A DNA stretch of 64,000 bases from Streptomyces sp. SLBN-118. Its GTDB lineage: Bacteria; Actinomycetota; Actinomycetes; Streptomycetales; Streptomycetaceae. A model generated the notes under the pieces. The model worked only from the letters and a program-made list of their open reading frames with translations. It was not told where the DNA came from and ran no database searches. The stretch is taken from NCBI RefSeq assembly GCF_006715635.1, contig NZ_VFNP01000002.1, positions 2,666,001 to 2,730,000 of the forward strand. Reading direction: 5' to 3'. Positions 1 through 10,233 of this stretch are shown piece by piece. Position numbers and translations under genes: made by a program. Positions within the stretch are counted from its first letter, which is position 1. Each line of letters opens with the position of its first letter.

Positions 1-1998
1 GCCGACCTGGTCATCAACCGCGGTGTGGACATCGTCAACATGTCCATCGGCGGTCTGCCCGCGCTGAACGACGGCAACAACGCCCGCGCCGAGCTCTACA
101 CGCGCCTCATCGACACCTACGGCGTCCAGCTGGTCATCTCGGCCGGCAACGAGGGTCCGGGCACCAACACCATCGGCGACCCGGGCCTCGCCGACAAGGT
201 CATCTCCGTCGGCGCCGCCATCTCCAAGGAGACCTGGGCGGCCAACTACGGCTCCCGGGTGACCAAGAAGTACGCCATGCTGCCCTTCTCCTCCCGCGGC
301 CCGCGCGAGGACGGCGGCTTCGCGCCGGTCATCACCGCCCCCGGCGCCTCCATCAACACCACCCAGACCTGGCTGCCCGGCAGCCCGGTCAAGGAGGCGG
401 GCTACGAGCTCCCGGCCGGCTACTCGATGCTGCAGGGCACCTCGATGTCCTCGCCGCAGGCCGCGGGCGCGAGCGCGCTGCTCATCTCCGCCGCCAAGCA
501 GCGGCACATCGAGCTGACCCCGGCGAAGCTGCGCACCGCTCTCACCAGCACCGCGCACCGCATTCCCGGAGTGCAGGCGCACGAGCAGGGTTCCGGCCTG
601 ATCAACATCGTGGACGCCTGGGACGCCATCAAGGACGGCGCCACCGCCCACGAGTACAGCGTCAAGGCCCCGGTCGACACCGCGATCGACTTCGCGCTGA
701 AGACCCCCGGCTTCGGCACCGGCCTCTACGACCGCGAGGGCGGTCTGAAGGCCGGGCAGAAGAAGTCCTACGACGTCGTCATCACGCGGACGACCGGTCC
801 GGACCGCCCCGTTCGGCACGAACTGGACTGGAAGTACAACGACGGCACCTTCGGCCTGCCCGGCAGCGGCTCGGTCATGCTGCCGCTGAACACCCCGGTC
901 ACCGTCAAGGTCACGGCCAAGCCCCGGACGGCCGGCGTGCACAGCGCGATCCTCGAGGCGGACGACCCGCGCACCGAGGGCGTGGACAAACAGATTATGG
1001 CGACCGTGGTGGTCTCCAAGGAGCTCGCGAAGCCCGGCTACACCTTCTCGGCTTCCGGCTCGGTGCAGCGCAACAGCCACAAGTCGTACTTCGTCACGGT
1101 GCCCGAGGGCGCGAAGAACCTCGAGGTCGCGCTCGGCGGTCTGGCCGCGAACAGCCAGACCCGGTTCATCGGCATCCACCCGTACGGCGTGGGAGTCGAG
1201 GACAGCTCGACCATCTTCTGCTACCCCAATTACAACAATCCGGCGAACACCTGCCGTCCGGACTTGCGCTCGTACCCCGAGCCGACGCCGGGCGTCTGGG
1301 AGATCGAGGTCGAGTCGCGGCGTACGTCTCCGCTGCTCGACAACCCGTACAAGCTGGACGTCAGCCTGCTGGGCGCCTCCTTCGACCCGGCCGTCAAGAC
1401 GCTCCCCGAGGCGAAGGTCGGCACGCCGGCCCCGGTCGAGTGGAAGGTCACCAACGGCTTCGCCGCGATCGACGGCAAGCTCGCCGGCGGTTCGCTGGGC
1501 TCGGCGAAGGTGGCCCGCCCGTCCATCAAGAACGGTGAGTCGCAGGAGTCGACGGTCACCATCGGTGAGGGCGTCGAGCGTCTCGACGTCGCCATCGGAG
1601 GGGTCTCCGACACCGGCGCCGACCTGGACCTGACGGTCCTGCTGAACGGTGTGCGGGTCGGCCAGTCCGCGGACGGCGACTCGGAGGAGGCGGTGAGCCT
1701 GCTCAAGCCGGCCGCCGGCACCTACACCATCGTCGTCGACGGTTACGCCGTCCCGGCCGGGACCACCGAGTACAACTACCGCGATGTGTACTTCGCGGCG
1801 TCGCTCGGCTCGGTCAAGGTCGACTCGACGAAGCCCGTCAAGCTCGCCAACGGAGCATCCGCGCAGGTCAGCGCCGAGGTTCTGGTGGGTGGCGCGGCTC
1901 CCGAGGGACGTCAGTTCTTCGGCGAGGTACAGCTGCTGAACGGCCGCGGCACCGTCGCGGGCGCCGGCAGCGTGGTGATCGAGAAGGTCACGCCGTAG
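1..1998 (+). CDS. Secreted S8 (subtilisin-like) serine protease, 5' end outside the window
   Basis: The reading frame is open from base 1, so the first GTG at 25 is internal and the gene starts upstream. The fragment holds the oxyanion-hole region (SAGNEG, Asn codon at 148-150) and the catalytic serine in GTSMSSP (Ser codon 442-444), typical of peptidase family S8. The Asp and His of the triad must lie before the window. After the catalytic domain follow about 500 residues of beta-rich sequence with no recognised domain, similar in layout to large Streptomyces secreted subtilases with C-terminal pre-peptidase or Fn3-like modules. It probably acts outside the cell on proteins. It ends at a strong hairpin terminator and is not coupled to asd downstream. 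Confidence 0.88.
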   Translation, partial: ADLVINRGVDIVNMSIGGLPALNDGNNARAELYTRLIDTYGVQLVISAGNEGPGTNTIGDPGLADKVISVGAAISKETWAANYGSRVTKKYAMLPFSSRGPREDGGFAPVITAPGASINTTQTWLPGSPVKEAGYELPAGYSMLQGTSMSSPQAAGASALLISAAKQRHIELTPAKLRTALTSTAHRIPGVQAHEQGSGLINIVDAWDAIKDGATAHEYSVKAPVDTAIDFALKTPGFGTGLYDREGGLKAGQKKSYDVVITRTTGPDRPVRHELDWKYNDGTFGLPGSGSVMLPLNTPVTVKVTAKPRTAGVHSAILEADDPRTEGVDKQIMATVVVSKELAKPGYTFSASGSVQRNSHKSYFVTVPEGAKNLEVALGGLAANSQTRFIGIHPYGVGVEDSSTIFCYPNYNNPANTCRPDLRSYPEPTPGVWEIEVESRRTSPLLDNPYKLDVSLLGASFDPAVKTLPEAKVGTPAPVEWKVTNGFAAIDGKLAGGSLGSAKVARPSIKNGESQESTVTIGEGVERLDVAIGGVSDTGADLDLTVLLNGVRVGQSADGDSEEAVSLLKPAAGTYTIVVDGYAVPAGTTEYNYRDVYFAASLGSVKVDSTKPVKLANGASAQVSAEVLVGGAAPEGRQFFGEVQLLNGRGTVAGAGSVVIEKVTP

Positions 1999-3168
<1,170 letters not shown>

Positions 3169-3248
3169 CGGGCCGCGCCTGCGGCGGGCTTTCCCTGCCC
3201 GCCCTCCCCCTACGGCCTGGCGGCCGTGGGAGGTACCCGCATCCCGGA

Positions 3249-3405
3249 CCGGGGCTCCGCCCCGGAACCCACGCCTCAAACTCCCCCAGACTTCGTCCGG
3301 GGGGACCCCCACGGGGCTGAGTGTGCGGCAGGGCCGCACACTCAGCCCGTCCGGCGTTTGAGGACACGCGCGAAGCGCGTACGGGGTCTGGGGGCTTGCC
3401 CCCAG
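3249..3405. repeat. Cluster of palindromic intergenic elements downstream of asd
   Basis: At least five hairpins are packed between asd and the convergent DUF1203 gene: 3249-3265 (7-bp stem), 3282-3305 (C-rich/G-rich pair), 3314-3348 (perfect 15-bp stem, 5-base loop), 3366-3380 (ACGCGC-GAA-GCGCGT) and 3388-3405 (8-bp stem, 2-base loop). This composite arrangement resembles the extragenic palindromes scattered through Streptomyces genomes. The 15-bp hairpin may end transcription from both sides. Confidence 0.7.
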
Positions 3406-3460
3406 ATTCGGGAAAGGGCGGGGTGGGGAAAAGGCCCGCCGCAGGCGCACCGCCCACCCC

Positions 3461-3979
3461 CTACCCCCGCCGCACCTCGAAGAGGAAGCAGCCGTACTCC
3501 ACCGCCCTGACGTGGACCAGCACCACCTCGGGGTCCGCGAACGCCTCCCGCAGCGCCCCGTCGAACGCCTCCGTCGCCGCCTCCGGGATGTCCAGCAGGC
3601 GGCCTCCCGCTATGCGGCCCTCCGCGTCATAGCGCCGCAGAGTCCGCAGTGCGCCCGGCCGCGCGAAGGGGTAGCCGTCCCCCTCGGCCGGGCCCCCCTC
3701 CGCCGGGCCCTCGCACTCCTCGGCGTGGATGAAGACGGGGCCCTGCTCGTCGTACGCGCCGGGCTTCGCCCATGTCTGAGCGGCCCAGCGACGCAGCGGT
3801 GCGTACGACACGAGGGCGATGCTTTCGCCGATCGCGCTCGGGCGCAGACAGCAGCGCAGCGGGGCCCCTGACTCGGTGTCGGTGTACGGGGCGCACGCGC
3901 GCCCCGCGTCATCGGTGTCGCGAAGCTGTTTGAGGGCGGCGGCCTCGATGGGCCGCGCCGTGAAGAGTGTCTCGGTCAT
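3461..3979 (-). CDS. DUF1203 family protein
   Basis: A 172-residue soluble protein. The order of conserved blocks matches the DUF1203 family as I know it: an N-terminal F-x-A-R-P-I segment, a central GAPLR-CLR block (about residues 38-46), then ALVSYAPL, and GPVFIHAEEC with a conserved His and Cys. No biochemical function is established for the family that I know of. The ATG start at 3979 is the first codon of the conserved block. It is convergent with asd and divergent from pepN, so it is a single-gene unit. Confidence 0.75.
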   Translation of the reverse strand: MTETLFTARPIEAAALKQLRDTDDAGRACAPYTDTESGAPLRCCLRPSAIGESIALVSYAPLRRWAAQTWAKPGAYDEQGPVFIHAEECEGPAEGGPAEGDGYPFARPGALRTLRRYDAEGRIAGGRLLDIPEAATEAFDGALREAFADPEVVLVHVRAVEYGCFLFEVRRG

Positions 3980-4106
3980 GGGTTCAGCCTGGCGCCCGAG
4001 GGGCTCCGCTTCCGGCGGAAAACGGACAGGGAATCAACGGCGGGCAGCCCCACGGCACCGCGTGGAAAGATGGCCGCAAACGTCACGAAACCGAGGAGAT
4101 GACAGC

Positions 4107-6677
4107 GTGCCTGGCACGAATCTGACCCGCGAAGAGGCGCAGCAGCGGGCGAGCCTGCTGACCGTCGACTCGTACGAGATCGATCTCGATCTGAGCGGCG
4201 CGCAGGAGGGCGGGACCTACCGGTCGGTGACCACGGTGCGCTTCGACTCCGCCGAGCAGGGCGCGCAGACCTTCATCGATCTGGTGGCTCCCGCCGTGCA
4301 CGAGGTGGTGCTCAACGGCGAGGCACTGGACGTCGCCGCCGTCTTCCGGGATTCCCGGATCGCGCTGGCTTCCCTGCACGCGGGCCGAAACGAGCTGAAG
4401 GTCGTCGCCGACTGCTCGTACACCAACACCGGCGAGGGTCTGCACCGTTTTGTCGACCCGGTGGACCAGCAGGCCTACCTCTACACCCAGTTCGAGGTGC
4501 CGGACGCCCGCCGTGTCTTCGCCTCCTTCGAGCAGCCGGACCTGAAGGCGACGTTCCAGTTCACTGTGAAGGCCCCCGAGGGCTGGACGGTCGTCTCGAA
4601 CTCGGCCACACCGGAGCCCAAGGACAACGTCTGGCACTTCGAGCCGACGCCCCGTATCTCCAGCTATGTCACGGCGCTGATCGTCGGCCCGTACCACTCG
4701 GTGCACAGCAGCTATGAGAAGGACGGGCAGTCCGTCCCGCTCGGTGTCTACTGCCGGCCCTCGCTCGCCGAGTTCCTGGACTCCGACGCGATCTTCGAGG
4801 TCACCCGCCAGGGCTTCGAGTGGTTCCAGGAGAAGTTCGACTACGACTACCCCTTCGCGAAGTACGACCAGCTCTTCGTGCCGGAGTTCAACGCGGGCGC
4901 GATGGAGAACGCGGGCGCGGTGACCATCCGCGACCAGTACGTCTTCCGTTCGAAGGTGACGGACGCGGCGTACGAGCTGCGCGCGGAGACGATCCTGCAC
5001 GAGCTGGCGCACATGTGGTTCGGCGACCTGGTCACCATGGAGTGGTGGAACGACCTGTGGCTGAACGAGTCGTTCGCCACCTACACCTCGATCGCCTGCC
5101 AGGCCGCCCACCCGGAGTCGAGGTGGCCGCAGTCCTGGACCACCTTCGCGAACTCGATGAAGACGTGGGCTTACCGGCAGGACCAGCTGCCGTCCACTCA
5201 CCCGATCATGGCCGATATCCGCGACCTCGACGACGTGCTCGTGAACTTCGACGGCATCACGTACGCCAAGGGCGCGTCGGTGCTGAAGCAGCTCGTGGCG
5301 TATGTCGGCCAGGACGAGTTCTTCCGCGGTGTGCAGGCCTATTTCAAGGCACACGCCTTCGGCAACACCCGGCTGACCGATCTGCTGGGCGCACTGGAGG
5401 AGACCTCCGGCCGTGATCTGAAGACCTGGTCGCAGAAGTGGCTGGAAACCGCGGGCATCAACATCCTCCGCCCGGAGCTCAAAATCTCCGAGGAGGGCTA
5501 CGTCACCTCCTTCTCGGTGCGCCAGGAGGCCCCGGCGCTGCCCGCCGGCGCCAAGGGCGAGCCGACCCTTCGCCCGCACCGGATCGCGATCGGCTGCTAC
5601 GACCTCGACGAGAGCGGCAAGCTGGTCCGCACGAGCCGGATCGAGCTGGACGTGGACGGCGAACTCACGGATGTGCCGTTCCCGCGGAACACCCGCCGTC
5701 CCTCGGTGATCCTGCTCAACGACGACGATCTGTCGTACGCGAAGGTCCGCCTCGACGAGGAGTCGCTGCGGGTCGTCACCGATCACCTCGGCGACTTCAC
5801 CGAGTCGCTGCCGCGCGCCCTGTGCTGGGCATCGGCCTGGGACATGACCCGAGACGCCGAACTCGCCACGCGGGACTATCTGTCCCTGGTCCTCTCCGGT
5901 ATCGGCAAGGAGTCGGACATCGGCGTCGTGCAGTCGCTGCACCGCCAGGTGAAGCTGGCGATCGACCTGTACGCGGCGCCCGAGTGGCGCGAGGCGGGGC
6001 TCACACAGTGGACGGACGCGACGCTGGCGCATCTGCGGGCGGCACAGCCGGGCAGCGACCACCAGCTGGCGTGGGCGCGCGCCTTCGCGGCGACCGCGCG
6101 CACGCCGCAGCAACTCGACCTGCTGCAGGCGCTGCTGGACGGTACGGAGACCATCGAGGGCCTGGTGGTGGACACCGAGCTGCGATGGGCCTTCGTGGAG
6201 CGTCTCGCGGCGGTCGGGCAGCTCGACGAGGACGAGATCGCGGCGGAGTACGAGCGGGACAAGACCGCCGCGGGCGAGCGCCACGCGATGACGGCGCGCG
6301 CGGCCCGGCCGTCCGCCGAGGCGAAGGCCGAGGCCTGGGCGTCGGTCGTGGACTCCGACAAGCTGCCGAACGCCCAGCAGGAGGCGGTCATTTCGGGCTT
6401 CGTCCAGACCGATCAGCGTGAGCTGCTGGCCCCGTACACCGAGAAGTACTTCGCGGCGGTCAAGGACGTGTGGGACTCGCGCACCCATGAGATCGCGCAG
6501 CAGATCGCGGTCGGTCTCTACCCCGCGCTCCAGGTCTCGCGGGAGACGCTGGACGCGACGGACGCATGGCTGGATTCGGCCGAGCCGAACGCGGCTCTGC
6601 GGCGGCTGATCTCCGAATCGCGCGCGGGAGTCGAGCGCGCGCTGAAGGCACAGGCGGCCGACGCCTCCGCCACGTAA
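4107..6677 (+). CDS. pepN: Aminopeptidase N, M1 zinc metallopeptidase
   Basis: It removes N-terminal residues from peptides in the cytoplasm. The 856-residue product has the substrate-anchoring GAMEN motif (residues 264-268) and the zinc site HELAH (298-302) followed 18 residues later by the third ligand Glu321 in LNES, the M1 signature. The C-terminal half is the helical ERAP1-like region. The frame is open further upstream (to 3819), but the GTG at 4107 has a GAGGAG site 8 bases ahead and gives the usual actinobacterial N terminus (PGTNLTREEA), while the extra upstream residues look like the antisense of the neighbouring gene. Length fits the actinobacterial family (about 850). Confidence 0.95.
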   Translation: MPGTNLTREEAQQRASLLTVDSYEIDLDLSGAQEGGTYRSVTTVRFDSAEQGAQTFIDLVAPAVHEVVLNGEALDVAAVFRDSRIALASLHAGRNELKVVADCSYTNTGEGLHRFVDPVDQQAYLYTQFEVPDARRVFASFEQPDLKATFQFTVKAPEGWTVVSNSATPEPKDNVWHFEPTPRISSYVTALIVGPYHSVHSSYEKDGQSVPLGVYCRPSLAEFLDSDAIFEVTRQGFEWFQEKFDYDYPFAKYDQLFVPEFNAGAMENAGAVTIRDQYVFRSKVTDAAYELRAETILHELAHMWFGDLVTMEWWNDLWLNESFATYTSIACQAAHPESRWPQSWTTFANSMKTWAYRQDQLPSTHPIMADIRDLDDVLVNFDGITYAKGASVLKQLVAYVGQDEFFRGVQAYFKAHAFGNTRLTDLLGALEETSGRDLKTWSQKWLETAGINILRPELKISEEGYVTSFSVRQEAPALPAGAKGEPTLRPHRIAIGCYDLDESGKLVRTSRIELDVDGELTDVPFPRNTRRPSVILLNDDDLSYAKVRLDEESLRVVTDHLGDFTESLPRALCWASAWDMTRDAELATRDYLSLVLSGIGKESDIGVVQSLHRQVKLAIDLYAAPEWREAGLTQWTDATLAHLRAAQPGSDHQLAWARAFAATARTPQQLDLLQALLDGTETIEGLVVDTELRWAFVERLAAVGQLDEDEIAAEYERDKTAAGERHAMTARAARPSAEAKAEAWASVVDSDKLPNAQQEAVISGFVQTDQRELLAPYTEKYFAAVKDVWDSRTHEIAQQIAVGLYPALQVSRETLDATDAWLDSAEPNAALRRLISESRAGVERALKAQAADASAT

Positions 6678-6706
6678 GCGTGTAGAGGCACATCCGCGCA
6701 GGCAGA

Positions 6707-6737
6707 CGCCCCGGGCCAATCGGCCCGGGGCGCATTC
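6707..6737 (+). terminator. Hairpin terminator after pepN
   Basis: A perfect 11-bp stem (6707-6717 with 6722-6732) with a 4-base AATC loop, 30 bases after the pepN stop and followed by a mildly T-rich stretch. Confidence 0.8.
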
Positions 6738-6861
6738 CGTTTCCCGGGCACGTGAATATCCCTCCAAACCAATGACCCGGCGTCATCTCCCGTAACTGGA
6801 AGGAGATATGCTCCCGCCCGTCGTCATGTGATCTTTCCGGTTCGATGGTTTGAGGGTGCTG

Positions 6862-8289
6862 ATGGTTCGACAGGAAACGTCGACCGGAAGTCCGCGGAAC
6901 GCGGCCGCTTTCGGGTGGCTCCTGCCCGTCGTCGCGTTCGCCGTGGCCGTCGCGGTGGCCGCTGCCCTGGTCTCCGCCCCGGCGCGTGCCGCGGTGGTCT
7001 GGATCGGTGTCGCGGCATTGGTGCTGGTCGCCGTGGCCTGCGCGGAAGTGGCGCGGCGCGGCCGGCGGATCGAAGAGCTGAGCGCCCGGCTCGCCGAGCG
7101 GGAGGCGGCACTGTCACGACAGCAGGCCGAGACCGCGCGGCTGGCCGGCGAGCTGCTGCCGCAGGTCGTGGAGCGGCTGCGCACAGGCGAGTTCCCCGAG
7201 GACGTCCTCGACTCGCTCGACGCCCCGGCCGAGCACCGGGCGGTGCTCAGTTCGGTGCTCGACGCGGTCGTCGCCGAGGAGGATCTGCGCGAGTCCGCGC
7301 AGCGCGCGTTCGTCAACATCGCCCGCCGGGTGCAGGCCATCGTCCACCAACAGGCCCAGGAACTGCGGGAGATGGAGGACCGGCACGGCAGGTCGCCCGA
7401 GGTCTTCGGCGATCTGCTGCGGATCGACCACGGCACCGCGCTGATCGGCCGGCTGGCCGACTCCATCGCCGTGCTCGGCGGTGCGAGGCCCGGCCGCCAG
7501 TGGAGCAAGGCCGTACCGCTCTACAGCGTGATGCGCGGCGCCATGTCGCGGATCATCGACTACCAGCGAGTCGAGCTCCACTCGGTCTCTGAGGTCGCGG
7601 TCGTCGGCACCGCCGTCGAGCCGCTGATCCACGCGCTCGCCGAGCTCCTCGACAACGCGACCCGCTACTCGCCGCCGCAGGCCAAGGTCCACCTGACCGC
7701 CGTCGAGGTGCAGTCGGGCATCGCCATCGAGATCGAGGACGGCGGTGTGAGCATGAGCGAGGAGGCCCGCAAGCGGGCCGAGCGTATGCTCCGCCAGGCC
7801 CAGCAGGGCATCGATGTCAACGACCTGGGCGAGACGCCCCGCCTCGGCCTCGCCGTGGTCGGCAGGCTGTCGCAGGTGTACGGCTTCCAGGTCTCGCTGC
7901 GCTCGTCGGCGTACGGCGGTGTGCGCGCCGTGCTCGTCGTCCCGCAGGCACTGATCACCACCGCGTCGTCGGCGACCGGTCTCGCGCACGGCATCGGGGC
8001 GTCCTCGGGCCCCCGCGCCACCGGGACGATCACCGAACAGCGGCCGTCCCGGCAGGTGACCGGCCCGATGACGGACGAAGAGGTCCCGATCGTGACCGAA
8101 CGGACCCCGACCGGCCTGCCGCAGCGGCGCCGCAAGGCCCCCGTCACCGAACCGGCCACGATCGTCGCGGCCGCCGCATCCGAGCCGGAGGCCGCCCCCG
8201 AGGTGCAGCCCGGCATGTGGCTGAGCGCCTTCCAGAGCGGCCTCGCCGGTGAGACCACCCAGACGAGCAAGGGAAACACGCAGCCATGA
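6862..8289 (+). CDS. cvnA: Conservon sensor protein CvnA (membrane histidine-kinase-like)
   Basis: First gene of a four-gene conservon (cvnABCD), the Streptomyces-specific set proposed to form a membrane GPCR-like complex. Two N-terminal membrane helices (about residues 18-38 and 43-62) are followed by a coiled segment and a HATPase_c domain with the N box LLDNATRYSPP (Asp264, Asn265) and a G2-like segment RLGLAVV. The G1 box reads D-G-G-V-S (residues 293-297), so the last Gly of DxGxG is Ser; ATP binding may be altered. The C-terminal ~120 residues are low complexity. ATG 6862 is chosen over TTG 6850 because GAGGGT lies 5 bases ahead; the choice is uncertain. The stop overlaps cvnB by 4 bases. 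Confidence 0.85.
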   Translation: MVRQETSTGSPRNAAAFGWLLPVVAFAVAVAVAAALVSAPARAAVVWIGVAALVLVAVACAEVARRGRRIEELSARLAEREAALSRQQAETARLAGELLPQVVERLRTGEFPEDVLDSLDAPAEHRAVLSSVLDAVVAEEDLRESAQRAFVNIARRVQAIVHQQAQELREMEDRHGRSPEVFGDLLRIDHGTALIGRLADSIAVLGGARPGRQWSKAVPLYSVMRGAMSRIIDYQRVELHSVSEVAVVGTAVEPLIHALAELLDNATRYSPPQAKVHLTAVEVQSGIAIEIEDGGVSMSEEARKRAERMLRQAQQGIDVNDLGETPRLGLAVVGRLSQVYGFQVSLRSSAYGGVRAVLVVPQALITTASSATGLAHGIGASSGPRATGTITEQRPSRQVTGPMTDEEVPIVTERTPTGLPQRRRKAPVTEPATIVAAAASEPEAAPEVQPGMWLSAFQSGLAGETTQTSKGNTQP

Positions 8290-8702
8290 TTCAGCAGCAT
8301 TCCACCCGGACCAACATGGACTGGATGCTCAAGGACCTGGCAGAGGGCGTACCCCAGACCCGAAACGTGGTCGTCCTGTCCGCCGACGGGCTGCGCATGG
8401 CCCAGTACGGTGCGGACACCGACACCGCGGACCGGCTGGCCGCCGCCTGCGCCGGGCTGCAGAGCCTCGCGGGCGCAGTCGCCTCCGAACTGCCGCACAG
8501 CGACGGCCGGATGCACCTCGTCGTCATCGAGATGAACGGCGGCTTCTTCTATCTGATGGCGGCGGGCTCGGGGGCGTTCCTGGCCGTGCTGGCCGACGAA
8601 GGAGTCGACGCCGGGCTGATGGGACAGCGGATGCGGGACCTCGTGCTGCGGATCGGGGAGCACATGAGCACGCCGCCGCGGCACGAGGGGCACACCGCGT
8701 GA
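8286..8702 (+). CDS. cvnB: Conservon roadblock/LC7 protein CvnB
   Basis: A 138-residue protein of the roadblock/LC7 (MglB-like) fold: the N-terminal helix LDWMLKDL-type segment, then VVVLSADGL and LVVIEMNGGFFYL strands separated by a helix, a pattern characteristic of dimeric GTPase-regulating roadblock proteins. In conservons it is thought to bridge the sensor CvnA and the GTPase CvnD. ATG overlaps the cvnA stop in the sequence ATGA and the cvnC start overlaps this stop, so translation of the set is coupled. Confidence 0.88.
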   Translation: MIQQHSTRTNMDWMLKDLAEGVPQTRNVVVLSADGLRMAQYGADTDTADRLAAACAGLQSLAGAVASELPHSDGRMHLVVIEMNGGFFYLMAAGSGAFLAVLADEGVDAGLMGQRMRDLVLRIGEHMSTPPRHEGHTA

Positions 8703-9058
8703 GCAACCCGGGCGGGGACTGGGAGGAGCTCAGTCCCGAGCGGCTCTACGTCATCACGGGCGGCCGCAGCGGCTCCTCCGCGCCCACCGCCCTCGACCTG
8801 GTCACGCTGATCGTGGCCAAGTCGGCGCCCCGCCCCGGTACGCCGCCCGAGCAGGCCGCGATCATCCGGCTCTGCCACGCTCCGCTCTCGGTGGCCGAGA
8901 TCTCCGCCTATCTGAGCCTTCCGGTGAGCGTCGTCACCGTACTGCTCAGCGATCTGCTGGCCGAGGACCGGGTACTGGCCCGCGCACCCGTCAAGCCCGC
9001 CCAACTCCCCGACCGCGCTTTGATTGAGGCAGTGATCGATGGACTTCAGAAGCTCTGA
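8699..9058 (+). CDS. cvnC: Conservon DUF742 protein CvnC
   Basis: A 119-residue protein of the DUF742 family, with the typical opening E-x-L-Y-V-I-T-x-G-R (about residues 14-23) and a C-terminal winged-helix-like part (PLSVAEISAYLSLPVSVVTVLLSDL). GTG 8699 overlaps the cvnB stop (GTGA). The 3' end overlaps cvnD by 20 bases. Role within the conservon complex is not defined beyond interaction with the other Cvn proteins. Confidence 0.88.
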   Translation: MSNPGGDWEELSPERLYVITGGRSGSSAPTALDLVTLIVAKSAPRPGTPPEQAAIIRLCHAPLSVAEISAYLSLPVSVVTVLLSDLLAEDRVLARAPVKPAQLPDRALIEAVIDGLQKL

Positions 9059-9659
9059 GCAGGCCGTCGGGCCGCGCAGCGAGGATGTGCTGCCGGAGAC
9101 GGCCACGGCCGCCGTCAAGGTGGTCATCGTGGGCGGCTTCGGAGTCGGCAAGACGACCCTGGTCGGCGCGGTGAGCGAGATCCGGCCGCTGACCACCGAG
9201 GAGACGATGACGCAGGCCGGGGTCGGCGTCGACGACACGTCCGGCGTGGAGCGCAAGACCTCGACGACGGTCGCCATGGACTTCGGCCGCATCAGCATCA
9301 ACGAGGAGCTGGTGCTGTACCTCTTCGGCACGCCCGGCCAGGAACGCTTCTGGTTCCTGTGGCGCGGACTGTTCGAGGGGGCCCTGGGCGCGGTGGTCCT
9401 GGTCGACACCCGACGCCTGGAGGTCAGCTTCGACGTCATCGGCCGCCTGGAGGAGCGAGGGGTGCCGTTCGTGGTGGCCGTCAACTCCTTCCCGGACGCG
9501 CCGGGTTACCCGCTCGACGAGGTGCGCGGCGCGCTCGATCTGCCGGATTCGGTGCCGATCGTCGCGTGCGACGCGCGTATGCGTGCGTCGAGCCGCGACG
9601 TGCTGATGACGCTGATGCGGTACCTGCAGTCGCTCGCGGTCGCCACGGAGGCTTCGTGA
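9039..9659 (+). CDS. cvnD: Conservon small GTPase CvnD
   Basis: A 206-residue Ras/MglA-like GTP-binding protein. Walker A/G1 is GGFGVGKT (residues 32-39), G3 is GTPGQER, and a switch region contains TMTQAGVGVD, all typical of conservon GTPases. The G4 motif is not a canonical NKxD; VNSFPD occupies that place, as is common in this subfamily. It is the output component of the conservon and is probably controlled by the roadblock protein CvnB. No cytochrome P450 (cvnE) follows, so this is a four-gene version. Confidence 0.9.
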   Translation: MDFRSSEQAVGPRSEDVLPETATAAVKVVIVGGFGVGKTTLVGAVSEIRPLTTEETMTQAGVGVDDTSGVERKTSTTVAMDFGRISINEELVLYLFGTPGQERFWFLWRGLFEGALGAVVLVDTRRLEVSFDVIGRLEERGVPFVVAVNSFPDAPGYPLDEVRGALDLPDSVPIVACDARMRASSRDVLMTLMRYLQSLAVATEAS

Positions 9660-9979
9660 TCAGAGCGGTGGCCGACTCCTAGCCGGACGGGCTAAGGGGC
9701 CGGAGGGAGGGCGGGGGATCAGCGCGACGCCCATCTCCGCTTCCAGCATCGCCAGGATCGCCGTCCAGCCCGCCGCCGAATGCGCCTGGACGTCCAGCGG
9801 GTCCGCCGGCAGCGGGATGCGGCTGAAAAATCGGCGAGGACTGACCGGCCTTCCGGACCTGGCCGAACAGAGTCGCGCCGAACGCCACCGCGACACATCG
9901 GGGCATGACAAGGGCGCCCCGGGGGTGCGTTCACACCCCTGGAGCGCCCTGGGAAGTCCGACTGAAGCCGAGAGCTGGG
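9660..9979. other. Intergenic stretch with a possible LysR-type gene relic
   Basis: No intact gene is supported here. On the minus strand, 9711-9818 translates to a stretch ending MLEAEMGVALIPR that resembles the C-terminal part of LysR-family effector domains (the conserved G-x-G-V-A-L-x-P-R block). Nothing recognisable surrounds it, so it would be a decayed fragment; the resemblance is short and could be chance. The right part holds the terminator described separately. Confidence 0.35.
9911..9950 (-). terminator. Long hairpin terminator behind the malQ operon
   Basis: A 17-bp stem (9911-9927 with 9934-9950) with one mismatch, one G-T pair and a 6-base loop, placed just after the stop of the small membrane gene on the minus strand. 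Confidence 0.75.
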
Positions 9980-10210
9980 TCAGCCCTGCTTCTTGGACTT
10001 GTCGAGCACCATCACCAGACCCGCGATCAGCACGAAGAGTCCCAGCGGCGCGGCCACATAGAGGCCCACCGTCTCGGCCACACTCAGGCCCTGGCCCGGG
10101 TCGTCGCCGTCGTCGGGGGTCAGGGCGAGCGCGGGCGACGACAGGAGCAGCATCATCAGCGTCGTACCGGCCGCGACGGCGCCGGCGCGCAAAGCGTTCT
10201 TCTTGTCCAC
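9980..10210 (-). CDS. Small secreted or membrane protein, unknown function
   Basis: A 76-residue protein. It has an N-terminal signal-like helix (about residues 8-30, ending SSPALA), a short acidic stretch TPDDGDDPGQ, and a second hydrophobic helix (about 46-68) ending in KSKKQG. It may therefore be an exported protein anchored by its C-terminal helix, with the basic tail inside. GTG 10210 lies 23 bases after the malQ stop, so it is probably the last gene of the malQ transcript. The ribosome site is weak, which fits translation from an upstream message. A longer frame runs upstream but is only the shadow of malQ. Confidence 0.65.
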   Translation of the reverse strand: MDKKNALRAGAVAAGTTLMMLLLSSPALALTPDDGDDPGQGLSVAETVGLYVAAPLGLFVLIAGLVMVLDKSKKQG

Positions 10211-10233
10211 GGTGCCAACGTAGCGAACGGCTG

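Noticed and set aside
4083..6767. 894-codon open frame opposite pepN
   Set aside because: Arg/Leu/Val-rich translation without family motifs; it mirrors pepN codon bias, as expected antisense to a high-GC gene.
6772..6786. ATGAC-N5-GTCAT inverted repeat before cvnA
   Set aside because: Five-base arms are too short to support an operator without further evidence.
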